The translations under genes and the position numbers were made by a program. Positions 10,550 to 20,143 of a stretch of 64,000 bases of DNA are shown piece after piece. Every line of letters starts with the position of its first letter. The first letter of the stretch is position 1. The notes below the pieces were generated by a model. The model was given only the letters and a program-made list of their open reading frames with translations, was not told the DNA's origin and ran no database searches. The stretch is from Pythium myriotylum (taxonomy: Eukaryota > Oomycota > Peronosporomycetes > Pythiales > Pythiaceae), in contig JALJCQ010000003.1 of assembly GCA_023091665.1 (NCBI GenBank), positions 1,984,001-2,048,000 on the forward strand, read 5' to 3'.

Positions 10550-10955
10550 TATCGTTATAAGAGGGAAGGATGAGATCGCTTTTCGTCTATCAGGAGAAGA
10601 CATCTCACCAGAGCCAATCTCGTCGCATCGCTAACGCTGTGCGTGTCTTGTGATCGTACCAATCGCACCCCGATATTGCTTGAGAAAATCGAACTGGAGC
10701 TTGCTCATTCTCGAAGTTTCAGCCTACAGCTAGCGTATTATCGCCATATCGTATTCATGATCGAGCCGTTCCGCTATTTTCATCCTGTCGACTCCTACTG
10801 TCGTCTACAATGGGGAATTCACACGGTCCTTGCCACAGTGCCGACGACGCTTGGTGTTTACACGCTGTCTCTCTCAACTGTTATCCATCCTCTTCGGTTA
10901 CGCAATGCGTGGGCCATATCACTATTCATCGCAACGGCTTCGTGGATCAGGCAAT
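10550..10955 (+). pseudogene. Decayed N-terminal fragment of the multi-pass membrane family
   Basis: Conceptual translation in shifting frames matches copies 1-3 in order: MRSLFVYQEKTSH (compare RMNSLFIYDKRRTF), then EKIELELAHSRSF (compare KPIELGLAHSQGF), then TTLGVYTLSLS and NAWAISLFIA (compare TIGVYALTLA and VPWAISLFIA). It covers only the first third of the family, carries at least one frameshift and a stop, and lacks the later membrane segments and both introns. It lies on the plus strand, opposite to copies 1-3, and ends about 150 bp before the TTC12-like gene. A dead, truncated fourth copy is the simplest reading. Confidence 0.75.
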
Positions 10956-11105
10956 GCTGACTCGTCATATCCTCATTCGATTATAATTGATTTGAATTGC
11001 ATCAATTCAAATTTGACTCGTTTCTCGATCTTGAAAGGTCACGAGCCCCCAGATTCTGGAAAGTTGCCTTGTCACTCATAGCAAATCTACCGTTCAAGGG
11101 CAACA

Positions 11106-14018
11106 ATGGATCCGATGGCTTTCCTGGACATGGAGCGCCGCACTGGTATTTCCAGTAAAGAGGTCGACGATTTTGCTCAACGAATGGATATGGTACGGTC
11201 TCCCTTGACACATTTCCTTACGCAAAGTCACGGAACGAATGGGCCATTTATATAGGTTGCCGAGGCAATGGAACAAATCAAGGCTGGCACGTTTGATCCA
11301 GAGAACTGCAAGATCCCTGGATACAAGTCCCCAGCCCAAGAGGCACGAGAGGCTGAGGAACGGGCTCGCAAAGAGGAAGAACGGAAGAAGAAAGAGGCCG
11401 AGAAGAAGCGCAAGCAGAAAGAAGACGAAAGGCAGCAGTGGTGGAGCCGCGCAAAGCTTCGGTTTGCCATTGAACGAGGCGATGGCGATCTGGAAGACGG
11501 CATTCAGCAGTCAGAGCCGGTCGACAAGAAGAAGGAGGCGACCAAGTGGGCTAATCGCGTGCTTGCGGCCTACAAAGCCCGTGATGCGAACGACTACTCA
11601 CTGTGGGACAATTGGGTACCAGAAGATCCCGCGACACTAGAAGAGAGAGCTGCACGTGAGGCTGCGCTGGATAAAGTTCGCAATGATGAATTTGAGAAGA
11701 ACAACCCTGATTTCTGCCGGCAATTTAAAGATGATATCGAGAAGCGGCAGCAAAACCAGCGAGAGCGAGAACGCGACGCCGAGAGTGGGTTGCCATTGAT
11801 GGAGCATGCATTATAGTCTGCTCATGTGGTGATTGTGTGTGATGTAGAGTTGAAATTGGCGGGTAATCGTCATTACAAACGACGCGAGTATGAGCAAGCG
11901 ATCGCAGAATACATGAAGGCGCTCGAAAAGTCGCCTTTTAATGTGGCTGTGCTTACGAATATTGCCCAGTGTTTCCTGCGTCTAGAGTTGCTCGACGACT
12001 CGGTTGAGTTCAGTTCCAGAGCTCTGTACGTAAATCCAGACCATGTCAAGGCGTTGTCGCGTCGCGCAGCGGTATGTCATCGTCAAAAGAAATGGGAAGA
12101 AGCGGCACGGGACATGGAGAGAGCGTTACTTCTGGATCCAACCAATGAAGATGTGGTTGAGCAGCACTCAATCGTTGTTGGCGACTTCGAAGACGCAATT
12201 GCACAGAATCAACTTGAGACCAAGCTGCGAGAAGAAAAAGCAAGCGTGAACGAGCTGAAATCCGTCATGGACATCCTAGGTAATATAGATATCCTGGAGA
12301 GTGCATCTGACACCGACAGATCTAAATCAACTGTGCAAGATCGATGGTCATCGTACGAAAAAGTCGTACCGGTGTTGGAGCAAAGTACCGATGCACGAGA
12401 TTGGATGCGAACGTCTAATGAGCTCGCGAAGCTCACACACCGCCTGATTGCAGCCCTTGAATCGTCTCAGGACAAATGGAATACCGCTGGAGCGCAACAG
12501 GAAGCCTCCAAAAACGATCTACAAGCAGAAGAGACGACCTTGGCAGAAATGCTGCACACAGCCGCGGCTTGTTTGACACAGTCTCCTCGTAACCAAGTCG
12601 TTTTGTACAGAGACACGCGTTTCCGCAACTTATTAATGTCTCTTCTTGGACGAAGTGATAACGTTGATCTCGAGCTGTTACCAATCGGCATGCGCGAGAT
12701 GATACTACGGTTTTTTGAAGAGGCTGTCGACTGCAAGTCGTGGAAGAGGGATATCATCGGATCGGAAGGTGCTTTATCCGCACTGTTGACAGTGGTCGCG
12801 ACGGGCTTCGATCGGAACAAATGGAGTGGGCGCCAGATAAACTCGCTCTTGAAATCTGCTGTCTCGGCATCGAGCATTTTGCTCACAATCTCAGGCGATG
12901 ATCCCCTCGGTATAAAGGCTTTGGTTGCCAATTCGTCATGTCTCGTCTCCATCGCCGACGGCCTGCAAGCTCACCGGCGATCGACTGCAATCCTTAGCAA
13001 CCTGCTGGGGATTCTTTCTAATTTATCAACCCACGCAGCGATTCGAACTTTCCTCGACAAGGAAGATTCTACCATCGCCAAATCCCTTCGCACTCGACTC
13101 GTTCGTTCGCTCCTGGTACTTTCGGCACACTTTACGACCGCATCTCTCACACCCCAGAAGCGAGCCGTGTACCGCTCTTGCGCTGAACGTGCGTTGGCCG
13201 CACTGCTGAATTTCTCGCACCAGGCTAACTCGCTCGTTCGAAGCGAAATGCTTAGGCAGCAGGTGATGCCAGCGCTTGGATCAGTTCTTGATTATATCTC
13301 TGGTCGAAACGTGGACGAGTTGATGCTTGTCGCATCTCGGTCGATCAGCCTTCTCTGCCGACTGCATGTTCTTCCTGATCCAATGGACGGGGACTCTGTT
13401 CACACTGAAATGACCTCAACTACACTCTTGGATCGACTGTACAAGATTTGCCAGCTCAGTCTCCCTTCGTTTGCAGCGACTTCAACTACTGCAGCCTCAA
13501 CTGAGCTCTGGCAGACCCACGCACAGATTTGGTGCCACGTCGGCTGGTGTATCTCGCTACCTGGCATGGAAAACCGCATGCAAGCTTACCTCCGGTCCAA
13601 GGAAGCGTTACCTGCAATGCTCGAAACTGTTGATCTCGTGAACGCGCAGCGCCTCTACCGCAGACTAAGCAACGAATCGGCCACTGGGCCCGAGCGAATC
13701 ACCGGTAACGTTGTCAAAGTGCTCATCTCGATGCTTCCGCACGCGAGTTCTCATGATAAGGACCAAGACGCAACGTTTTGGTCTCGAAAGTCGAACCTAA
13801 AGGTGTTGGTCGACGCGTTGCAAGACCTTCCTGACGGACTAGCGCGCAAGAACGTGGCGATTCTGCTCGCCAAATTGTGTCAAGTGTTTGGGAGTGGTGT
13901 GAAAGACACAATTCGAGAGCTGCGTGGCATCGAGATGATGCTGAGCGTGAGCAAGTCACTACAGATGCCCACCAAATCGAGGACGACCACAGCTAAGCCC
14001 AAGGCTGTCGCGTTCTAG
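11106..14018 (+). CDS. TPR and armadillo-like protein, TTC12-like (possible dynein-arm assembly factor)
   Basis: Three exons (11106-11192, 11256-11784, 11848-14018; introns of 63 nt each) encode 928 residues. The first exon, MDPMAFLDMERRTGISSKEV, joins in phase 0 to VAEAMEQIKAG. The second intron (donor GTGGGT at 11785, acceptor GATGTAG at 11847) joins the charged, coiled-coil N-terminal part to the TPR block, which otherwise has no ATG. TPRs run from about residue 206 to 310 (LKLAGNRHYKRREYEQAIAE, ALSRRAAVCHRQKKWEEAA). The remaining 550 residues are helical and armadillo-like (LSNLLGILSNLSTHAAIRTF, ALAALLNFSHQANSLVRSEM). TPR followed by ARM repeats is the layout of TTC12, needed for axonemal dynein assembly in animals; UNC45 has a similar layout but its signature domain is not obvious. 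The orthology is inferred from layout, not proven. Confidence 0.7.
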
Positions 14019-14149
14019 AGAGGTTGAGGATAGCAGTGAGAACGATCCAAAACGCGTCCTATTTTCTAAATTATGCAGCGATCAAACAGAAAGTCGTATG
14101 CAACAATGTAGCCTTCCCAACTCTCTTCGTCCACGTACGTACCGGTCCG

Positions 14150-15106
14150 TCACTTTTTGGCGTTGACTTCGATGGTGTGGTCGTAATCGATCGTCGGTAC
14201 GACCGATTGGATAAACTTGAGAAAGAGGAAGAGGTACTGGTCGACGCGGATCTGGGACTGCTGCTTCTCGTCGCCGTCACGCAGGTTGGCGAGGATGCGC
14301 TTCATGACGGCGCCGTGCTGGCACGGGTGGATGCTCGCGTAGAGCGGACCGGCCTTGTGCGGATGCGACTCCATCGTGACCGTTCGGTTCGCGTAGTCCT
14401 GCATGATATCCTCGAACATGGCCTCCTGCGTTAGCGGTACATTTTTTTCATCGTACCCAAAGAGCCACACGCGCGGCGTCTGATAGTACTTGTCGTACGT
14501 GATCGACAGGTCGTACGTGCGTGTGTAGAGGATCGCGTCGTCCTCGCCGTCGTCCGGTTCGCTCGCGACGAGGTATCCGTTCCCGAGCGTGGCGGCGTCG
14601 TCCTGGACGAGGTTGTCTTCCTCGAACGAGCTCAGATCGGGCGCCGCGCCGGCGTCGGCGTAGTTGTCCACGATCGCATCGAGGATGCTGTGTCCTTTCG
14701 AGAGCGGCGCGGGTTTGCTCTCGAGCGAGATGTTTTCGAGCGAGAGGTCGCTAAGGTCCTCGTCCGGTCCGGCCGCCGAGCCCGGTTCCTGGAGCGCGTA
14801 GCTCTGGGCCGCGACCCAGTCGTCCTCGCCGTCCACGGCCTTGTCGCTCTGGTAGGTCTGCTCGAGCGCCGTCACGCGGCGGCGGCACGGCACGTTGCGC
14901 GTGACGAGGAACTGCTTGTCGGCCGGGAGGTAGGCGCGGCGCTGGGCCGCGTCGCCGCTCTCCCAGCGCCACGTGGGGCACTTGTACACGAGCAGGTCGC
15001 CCGCGCGCACAAACTCCTCGGGCGTGAGGATGCCTTTCTCTTCGAAGGCTGACTCGGTGAGCACGGGCGTGAGGTACTCGCGCACGCCGTGGAAGAGGCT
15101 CTGCAT
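14150..15106 (-). CDS. ATG3: Autophagy-related protein 3, E2-like conjugating enzyme
   Basis: A single-exon gene of 318 residues, close to the usual ATG3 length (about 310). It transfers ATG8 from ATG7 to phosphatidylethanolamine on the forming autophagosome. The catalytic cysteine lies in the conserved HPC motif near residue 263 (ASIHPCQHGAVMKRI). The N-terminus (MQSLFHGVREYLTPVLTESAF) and the block FVRAGDLLVYKCPTWRWESG are characteristic, followed by the acidic flexible insertion (residues 110-190) and the E2 core with DKYYQTPRVWLFGYDE. The end, FLKFIQSVVPTIDYDHTIEV, is complete. High GC at third codon positions suggests good expression. It is convergent with the TTC12-like gene, whose stop is only 131 bp away. 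Confidence 0.97.
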   Translation of the reverse strand: MQSLFHGVREYLTPVLTESAFEEKGILTPEEFVRAGDLLVYKCPTWRWESGDAAQRRAYLPADKQFLVTRNVPCRRRVTALEQTYQSDKAVDGEDDWVAAQSYALQEPGSAAGPDEDLSDLSLENISLESKPAPLSKGHSILDAIVDNYADAGAAPDLSSFEEDNLVQDDAATLGNGYLVASEPDDGEDDAILYTRTYDLSITYDKYYQTPRVWLFGYDEKNVPLTQEAMFEDIMQDYANRTVTMESHPHKAGPLYASIHPCQHGAVMKRILANLRDGDEKQQSQIRVDQYLFLFLKFIQSVVPTIDYDHTIEVNAKK

Positions 15107-15319
15107 GGCGACGGCGACGGGGAAGGGAAGGGAAGGGAAGGTGAGCTTCTTCGAGAAGAACGAGGAGCTCTCTCTCTCTGTGAAGAGGTCCGTTCAAGAA
15201 GCGGGTTTAAGAGAGAGAGCGGATACGTTCGTTCTCTGGGTTGAGTCGAGTCACTGAACGGAGGGAAGTGTACCCACTCAACAGCTCCCAATGCTGAGTT
15301 GGTCTCCTCTTCGTTTACG
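15107..15319. other. ATG3 promoter region
   Basis: About 210 bases upstream of the ATG3 start, with purine- and CT-rich stretches (for example CTCTCTCTCTCT near 15170-15180). No distinct gene or motif is seen. Confidence 0.4.
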
Positions 15320-15700
15320 ACGTAAAGTTCTTGTCCGTGCTCGTGGTCTACGGGCTCGATCTCCTTGCGTATCCGCCAACTCTCGAATTTCCATTTGGTT
15401 TGTCAAAGACCTCGCTTTCGGCGCGATTGCCCTGGCTTTGAGATCTTAGAAGAAATAGCTCAAGGGTGCAGGGTCTCGACCCAGGAGTTGGATGCGTCTC
15501 GTTTCATCGATACTCTGGATCGCATCTCTGGGGAAAGGCAACATCAAAAAGAAGGCTCCTTGACGTCGATTCGCGACCTCGGTAGCACTGATGGTGGGTG
15601 TGACAGCCAAGAATAAACAAACAAGCTGCTGAATCGCACTGCCCTAACGGAGGCAATTGGGGAGACTTCGCTCACCAAAACCTGCACCACAATAACTTCT
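15320..15700 (+). pseudogene. Decayed copy of an ankyrin-family gene
   Basis: Two separate blocks match the intact gene at 16115-17152 in the same order. Bases 15327-15397 match 16606-16660 (GTTCTTGTCCGTGCTCGTGG against GTTTTGTCCGTGCTCGTCGC, then GGGCTCGATCTCC and GTATCCGCCAAC), with near-identity over about 60 bases. Bases about 15645-15690 match about 17030-17075 (GGAGACTTCGCTCACCAAAA against GCGAGACCGCGCTCACCAAA). The sequence between them is too diverged to align by eye and contains stops. This indicates a tandem sixth copy, now dead, about 1 kb upstream of its intact sister. Confidence 0.7.
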
Positions 15701-16114
15701 CTAGGAGAACAGATTTAGACCACTATAAGGCATGAAAACGACGCAGGAGGTGTCATGGATATCAACAGCGAGTTGTCCAGATTGGCCCACGACCCAAAGC
15801 GGTTTTAAGAGGGATCTTGAAGGGTCACTCTGACGAGGGATTTGTACCCACCGACCAGCGATCATGGTGATCGAATTAGAATTCGACCTCGATGCGGGCC
15901 TCCGCTCGTCCCCGTTCTCCTCTGACTGCCGTGAGCTGCTCGCGCGTCTCGGTGCTCCTGCCGTGGGCGCGCAACGGCCACTCGCTGTCGCTTATGAGCT
16001 CGACGCCACATACTGGCGCCTGTTCTCCCGTCGAACCCCATCACTAAAACGAGGTGACGCGATGATTTCGACTCACTGAAGAACGTGATCGTGGGTGCCA
16101 AGCTCGAGTCCGAG
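15701..16114. other. Intergenic region before ankyrin gene 2
   Basis: About 410 bases between the relic and the next gene. A 71-codon open frame at 15864-16079 shows no recognisable domain and is probably chance. It should contain the promoter of the gene at 16115. Confidence 0.4.
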
Positions 16115-17152
16115 ATGGAAGCAGCGCGTGCGTTTCGTGAGGCGGCTGCGAGCAGCGACATCGAGCCGGTGGAGAAGTACTTCGCGCAACGCTCGGTCGC
16201 CGAGAACGCGCTCAGCGTGGAGGCGTGGCTCGTGCGCAACAAGATCCGGCGACTCGGCGACTGCGTTTACGAGCTGCGGCGCGACGTCCACGAGCCGTGG
16301 CTCGTGTCCTCGTACAGCGTAAACTGGGAGATGCTAATGGCTCTTGGTGAGCCGCTTGAAGGCAATCGGTGCTTGCTTGACGGACTGGCGAGCACTGTGT
16401 TTGGTCAATCCATTCCTCGCACTCTGGCGCTGTTGCTCGGCTCGCTGGTGCAAGAAGCAATCGAGTTCAGCCCCGACCCGCTTCAGCTCGAAATCTTGCT
16501 GGGCTCGCGGTTGTTTACCGACTCACTGAATCCAGAAGAGCAATTGGATGTTCTGAGTGGCCCATTACAAAGCACCCTGGAGTTCACGACGCACGAAGTT
16601 TTGTCCGTGCTCGTCGCTCATGGGCTCGATCTCCATACGTATCCGCCAACGTTCGAGTACCACTCCATCGAGCCTGTCGAAGCTCTTGCTGATTTCGGAG
16701 CCGTTGTCGTCGGCTTCGACGGAGCACTGGCTGCTAGAGTCTCGTTGGATGTAGCCGAAGATTACACGCGAGCAATGATTCGGCTTGGCGCCGATCCGCG
16801 CGTTGCTGGTCCAAAGGCTTGGCAGCATCAGATTCGAGATGGAGGAACCGGGTGCATCCTATTTCGTCCTTACTGCGAGTGGCGGCTCTGGGTGGAAGTC
16901 GCAATCGAGGAAGGCTTCGTTGACGTGGATGCGCGACGTGGCGATGGCTTAACTCCACTCATGGTGGCCGTGATACTGAAGAACGGTAGTCTTGTGCGGA
17001 AACTGCTAGACTACAATGCCGACTCAACCCTGATGGACGCGATTGGCGAGACCGCGCTCACCAAAGCAAGGTGTCGAGGACCTGAACTGCAACAGTTAAT
17101 TCTTGAATATGGATATGGAGCGCAAGGTGTCGAATCGCTAGCTAACAAATGA
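16115..17152 (+). CDS. Ankyrin-repeat protein, family member 2
   Basis: A 345-residue single-exon protein. The open frame extends upstream only through non-ATG codons, and the first ATG at 16115 (MEAARAFREAAASSD) aligns with the start of the member at 18680. It shares the family N-terminal module (EPVEKYFAQ, VLVAHGLDL, AVVVGFDGALAA) with only about two clear ankyrin repeats at the C-terminus (EEGFVDVDARRGDGLTPLMV, KLLDYNADSTLMDAIGETAL). It is the shortest of the five, ending where its sisters have further repeats, so repeat loss is likely. Partner and role are unknown. A decayed relative lies just upstream. Confidence 0.83.
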   Translation: MEAARAFREAAASSDIEPVEKYFAQRSVAENALSVEAWLVRNKIRRLGDCVYELRRDVHEPWLVSSYSVNWEMLMALGEPLEGNRCLLDGLASTVFGQSIPRTLALLLGSLVQEAIEFSPDPLQLEILLGSRLFTDSLNPEEQLDVLSGPLQSTLEFTTHEVLSVLVAHGLDLHTYPPTFEYHSIEPVEALADFGAVVVGFDGALAARVSLDVAEDYTRAMIRLGADPRVAGPKAWQHQIRDGGTGCILFRPYCEWRLWVEVAIEEGFVDVDARRGDGLTPLMVAVILKNGSLVRKLLDYNADSTLMDAIGETALTKARCRGPELQQLILEYGYGAQGVESLANK

Positions 17153-17274
17153 ACTGCTTCCGTGCAGAGCATTGAAGCGTCGACAATGAATCATGCTTTT
17201 CTCAAGACCTTTGTATTTAAATGCGGGTTCTACACGCAACAGAGTTGTTATTCACGATAGCATTTTGGGTGGAT

Positions 17275-18543
17275 CTAGGGTACTGTTATCGACGAATGAC
17301 TTGCTATCAGATCCCCGTTCTCGTCTAAACCACGCTGTCTCAGATACTGCTCCAGCACTTGGAGGGCTTGCTTTTTCGCCGACGATCCAACAACAAGATC
17401 GACGGCAGAGTTTGCCGTCTTGTCTCGTGCCAATGGGTCGGCGCCATGTTCTAATAGCAGCTCAACCATTCGTTCGGAAGGCTGCGCACGAAGAACGGCG
17501 TGGTGTAACGCACTTCGCCCGGCTCGATCCGTTGCTCTAACGTCAGCTCCGCTCTCAAGCAGCATTTGCACTACTTCAACCGTTGAGTCTCTCGCAGCGA
17601 AAATCAGCGCTGTGCGGTTAAAGGAGTCAACAGGCGATGTGGCGGCGTTGTGGTCGAGCAGAAGTCGCGTCAACTCGAGATCGTTATCCCCACTGACAAC
17701 TTGCATCAGCGGTGTCGGCGCCAAAGCTTCGATGGGTCCATCCACATCAACAAATCCTTGCTCCAGTAGCAAGCGCGTGATGTTCACGCTCCGGTTTGAC
17801 GCAGCGACCCGAGACCATCCGCCGTGGTCGAGCGAGCGCGTGTCGGCGCCGCCTCGCAACAAAGCCTGGAAGTATTCTTCGTGGTCGTCCGTGGCAACGC
17901 CGATATAGTACAGGTCCGGAAACCCCACAGTGGTGGCCCCATTCTCCACGAAGAAAGGCAGCGCGGCCACGTCTCCTGTCGGCGACTTGAGCGAGAGCGT
18001 CTCGACTTCCGCCCCGTAGGCCACAAGCACATTCACGACGTCGCGCGCGTTCGCCACGGACAGCGCCGCCGCCGCCGCGCTCGAAAGCACGAGTTTCCGC
18101 TGCGTTGGCGTGTACTCGTCCTGGAACACGAACGAGCGCAGCAGCGAGTCGGTCGCCCCGGGGTCGTTGAGCTCGACGGCTCGGCGCAGCAGCGCCGGCA
18201 AGCAGAACCCGAACGAGAGCACGAGGCGGCGCGCGAGCGGCGCGTGGTCGTCGTAAAAGCACTCGACGATGTCCATCAGGGCGTCGCGCGAGCCGACGTC
18301 GAAGCGGAAGAGCCGCGTCTCGTCGACGAGGAACCAGGCGTCCGGCACGTCGCGGAAGAGCTGGCGCGCCGCGTGGAGGCGCAGCGACGGCGCCAGCGCG
18401 AGCGCCACGCCGAACCACTCGTCCTGCGAGAGAAAGTACGTCTCCAGCCGCCGCGCGGCGTCCATGTGCTCGGCGAAGAAGCGCGCGAGCGACGCGACGT
18501 CGCCGTCGCGGAACGCATGCCGGAGTCCGAGTCGCGCCGTCAT
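17275..18543 (-). CDS. Ankyrin-repeat protein, family member 3
   Basis: A 422-residue single-exon protein starting MTARLGLRHAFRDGDVASLA. The N-terminal half is the family module (ARFFAEHMDAARRLETYFLS, VLVAYGAEVETLS, GATTVGFPDLYY). Repeats follow from about residue 260: QGFVDVDGPIEALAPTPLMQ, LLLDHNAATSPVDSFNRTAL, LLESGADVRATDRAGRSALH and LLEHGADPLARDKTANSAVD. Third-position GC is much higher in the N-terminal half than in the repeats, as also seen in members 4 and 5. It is head-to-head with member 4 (136 bp between ATGs), and a (TC)7 tract at 18557-18570 lies in the shared upstream region. Function unknown beyond likely protein binding. Confidence 0.85.
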   Translation of the reverse strand: MTARLGLRHAFRDGDVASLARFFAEHMDAARRLETYFLSQDEWFGVALALAPSLRLHAARQLFRDVPDAWFLVDETRLFRFDVGSRDALMDIVECFYDDHAPLARRLVLSFGFCLPALLRRAVELNDPGATDSLLRSFVFQDEYTPTQRKLVLSSAAAAALSVANARDVVNVLVAYGAEVETLSLKSPTGDVAALPFFVENGATTVGFPDLYYIGVATDDHEEYFQALLRGGADTRSLDHGGWSRVAASNRSVNITRLLLEQGFVDVDGPIEALAPTPLMQVVSGDNDLELTRLLLDHNAATSPVDSFNRTALIFAARDSTVEVVQMLLESGADVRATDRAGRSALHHAVLRAQPSERMVELLLEHGADPLARDKTANSAVDLVVGSSAKKQALQVLEQYLRQRGLDENGDLIASHSSITVP

Positions 18544-18679
18544 ATTCGAGCCTGAGTCTCTCTCTCTCTCTTAGAACCGCTTGGTTCCGGTTAAGTTGCC
18601 TCAGGTGGGTTCAAGTGAACTAACTCTCTTCTTGGGTGCAAAGTGAATGATGACACATTGAGCCACACGCACGTATCGG

Positions 18680-20143
18680 ATGGAGATCGCCAAGGACGCG
18701 TTCCTGCGCGCCGCCGACGGCCGCGACCTCGCGACCGTGCGCGCGTACATGGACCAGGCGCACGTGGCGGCCGAGGCGCGGCGCGTCGAGTCGGTTCTCG
18801 CGAGCGAAGGCCGCGGCGTGCTGCGCTCGAATGGCCGTGCGCGCGAAGCTGCGGACGCGGAGATCCAGCGACGCCGCGCGTGGTTCCTCCGACACGAGTA
18901 CTACAGCCCGGCCACGGTCTTCCAAGTCGCCGACGTGCCTCGGGTCGACATGCTCGAGGGGTTTTACGGACACGACGCGCTCCCGATCGCCGCGTCGCTG
19001 CCGTTCACGCTCGGGTACCTCTTCCATGACTTGCTGATCGCAAGCGTGCGCAAGAAACTCGTCGTCGGCATGGAAGTTCTGCTGACGTCGACTGTTTTTG
19101 GCGAGTTCCTTTCGGCAGAAGAGCGGGAGTGGAATCTAGCCACAGCGGCCACGCTGCTTGGACCTCATGGCACGGACGACACGATCAACTACCTGCTCGC
19201 ACACGGCGCCGACGTCAATGGAGGGCGATTCGACACCCACACGCCAATCTTCAGATCAAGTGAGCCGCGCGGCTTCCCGACGTTGCGTCCTCTCGTGAGC
19301 AACGGCGTCTTCACCGTCGGACTCACCGGAGTTCTTGCACGAGCCGCTGGCTCGCTGACCAAAACCGCTGAAGGCCATGTGAGCGAGTTGATTCGCCTCG
19401 GTGTCGACGTTCATGCACCCAGCGATTGTGCGCTCCATATAGCCACTGCGAACAAGAGACCACAGCTTGTTCAAGCTTTGCTCAATCGCGGGTTTGCCGA
19501 TATTGACGCACGTGACGAGTTCGGACGGACGCCACTGATGCGAGCTGTGCGCGAGTTCGATAGCGAGGACTTTACAGAGTTTGAAACTGCTAAGGGGCTC
19601 CAAGCGATACGAGCGCTCATCAAGTTCGGTGCACACTTGGACCTACAGGACAACGAAGGTCGAACGGCGCTCTCGCTTGCACCAATCAGACACCACTGCT
19701 ATGTCTTGCGCGAGTTGTTGAAACAAGGCGCAAACCCGAATCTTCCAGACGCTAAAGGGCTTTCCCCGCTTCATCACGTGAGCGACTGGACCGAGTACAG
19801 CTTTGAGGCAATCCGCACTCTACTAGAGTATGGAGCAGATGTGAACGCAACAGCTCAGAACGGGAAGACTCCACTTCACACGGTGTTGGAGTCCTCTCCA
19901 TTTCCAAAGCCAGCGAAGTTTGCGTCAGGTGTCGAGCTACTGCTGCAGCACGGAGCTAATCCAAATGCACCGGACTCGATCGGCAGGACACCACTTCACT
20001 TGGCTCTCCGTCGCCACGGCTCTCGTGACGATGCTATCGTTCAAACCCTCATCAAACACGGCGCTGACCTCGATCAACCCGACAACCACGGCGTGGTGTG
20101 CCGGCAGATGTTACCTTGCCTACAATTTCCTCATAACATGTGA
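18680..20143 (+). CDS. Ankyrin-repeat protein, family member 4
   Basis: A 487-residue single-exon protein starting MEIAKDAFLRAADGRD. It is closest to member 5: both share LATAATLLGPHGT/LATAASLLGPHGT, LLAHGADVNG/LIAHGADVNG, NGVFTVGLTGVL, GFADIDARDEFGRTPLM and GRTALSLAPIRHH. About seven ankyrin repeats run from about residue 245 to the end, including LLKQGANPNLPDAKGLSPLH, LLEYGADVNATAQNGKTPLH and LLQHGANPNAPDSIGRTPLH. The last residues (VVCRQMLPCLQFPHNM) depart from repeat consensus, so the terminus may be frame-altered or recently shortened. Members 4 and 5 face each other tail-to-tail. Confidence 0.85.
   Translation: MEIAKDAFLRAADGRDLATVRAYMDQAHVAAEARRVESVLASEGRGVLRSNGRAREAADAEIQRRRAWFLRHEYYSPATVFQVADVPRVDMLEGFYGHDALPIAASLPFTLGYLFHDLLIASVRKKLVVGMEVLLTSTVFGEFLSAEEREWNLATAATLLGPHGTDDTINYLLAHGADVNGGRFDTHTPIFRSSEPRGFPTLRPLVSNGVFTVGLTGVLARAAGSLTKTAEGHVSELIRLGVDVHAPSDCALHIATANKRPQLVQALLNRGFADIDARDEFGRTPLMRAVREFDSEDFTEFETAKGLQAIRALIKFGAHLDLQDNEGRTALSLAPIRHHCYVLRELLKQGANPNLPDAKGLSPLHHVSDWTEYSFEAIRTLLEYGADVNATAQNGKTPLHTVLESSPFPKPAKFASGVELLLQHGANPNAPDSIGRTPLHLALRRHGSRDDAIVQTLIKHGADLDQPDNHGVVCRQMLPCLQFPHNM

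Noticed and set aside
11268..11816. A separate 182-residue gene before the TPR gene
   Set aside because: GT-AG introns of 63 nt on both sides join it upstream to an ATG exon and downstream to the TPR frame, which has no ATG of its own.
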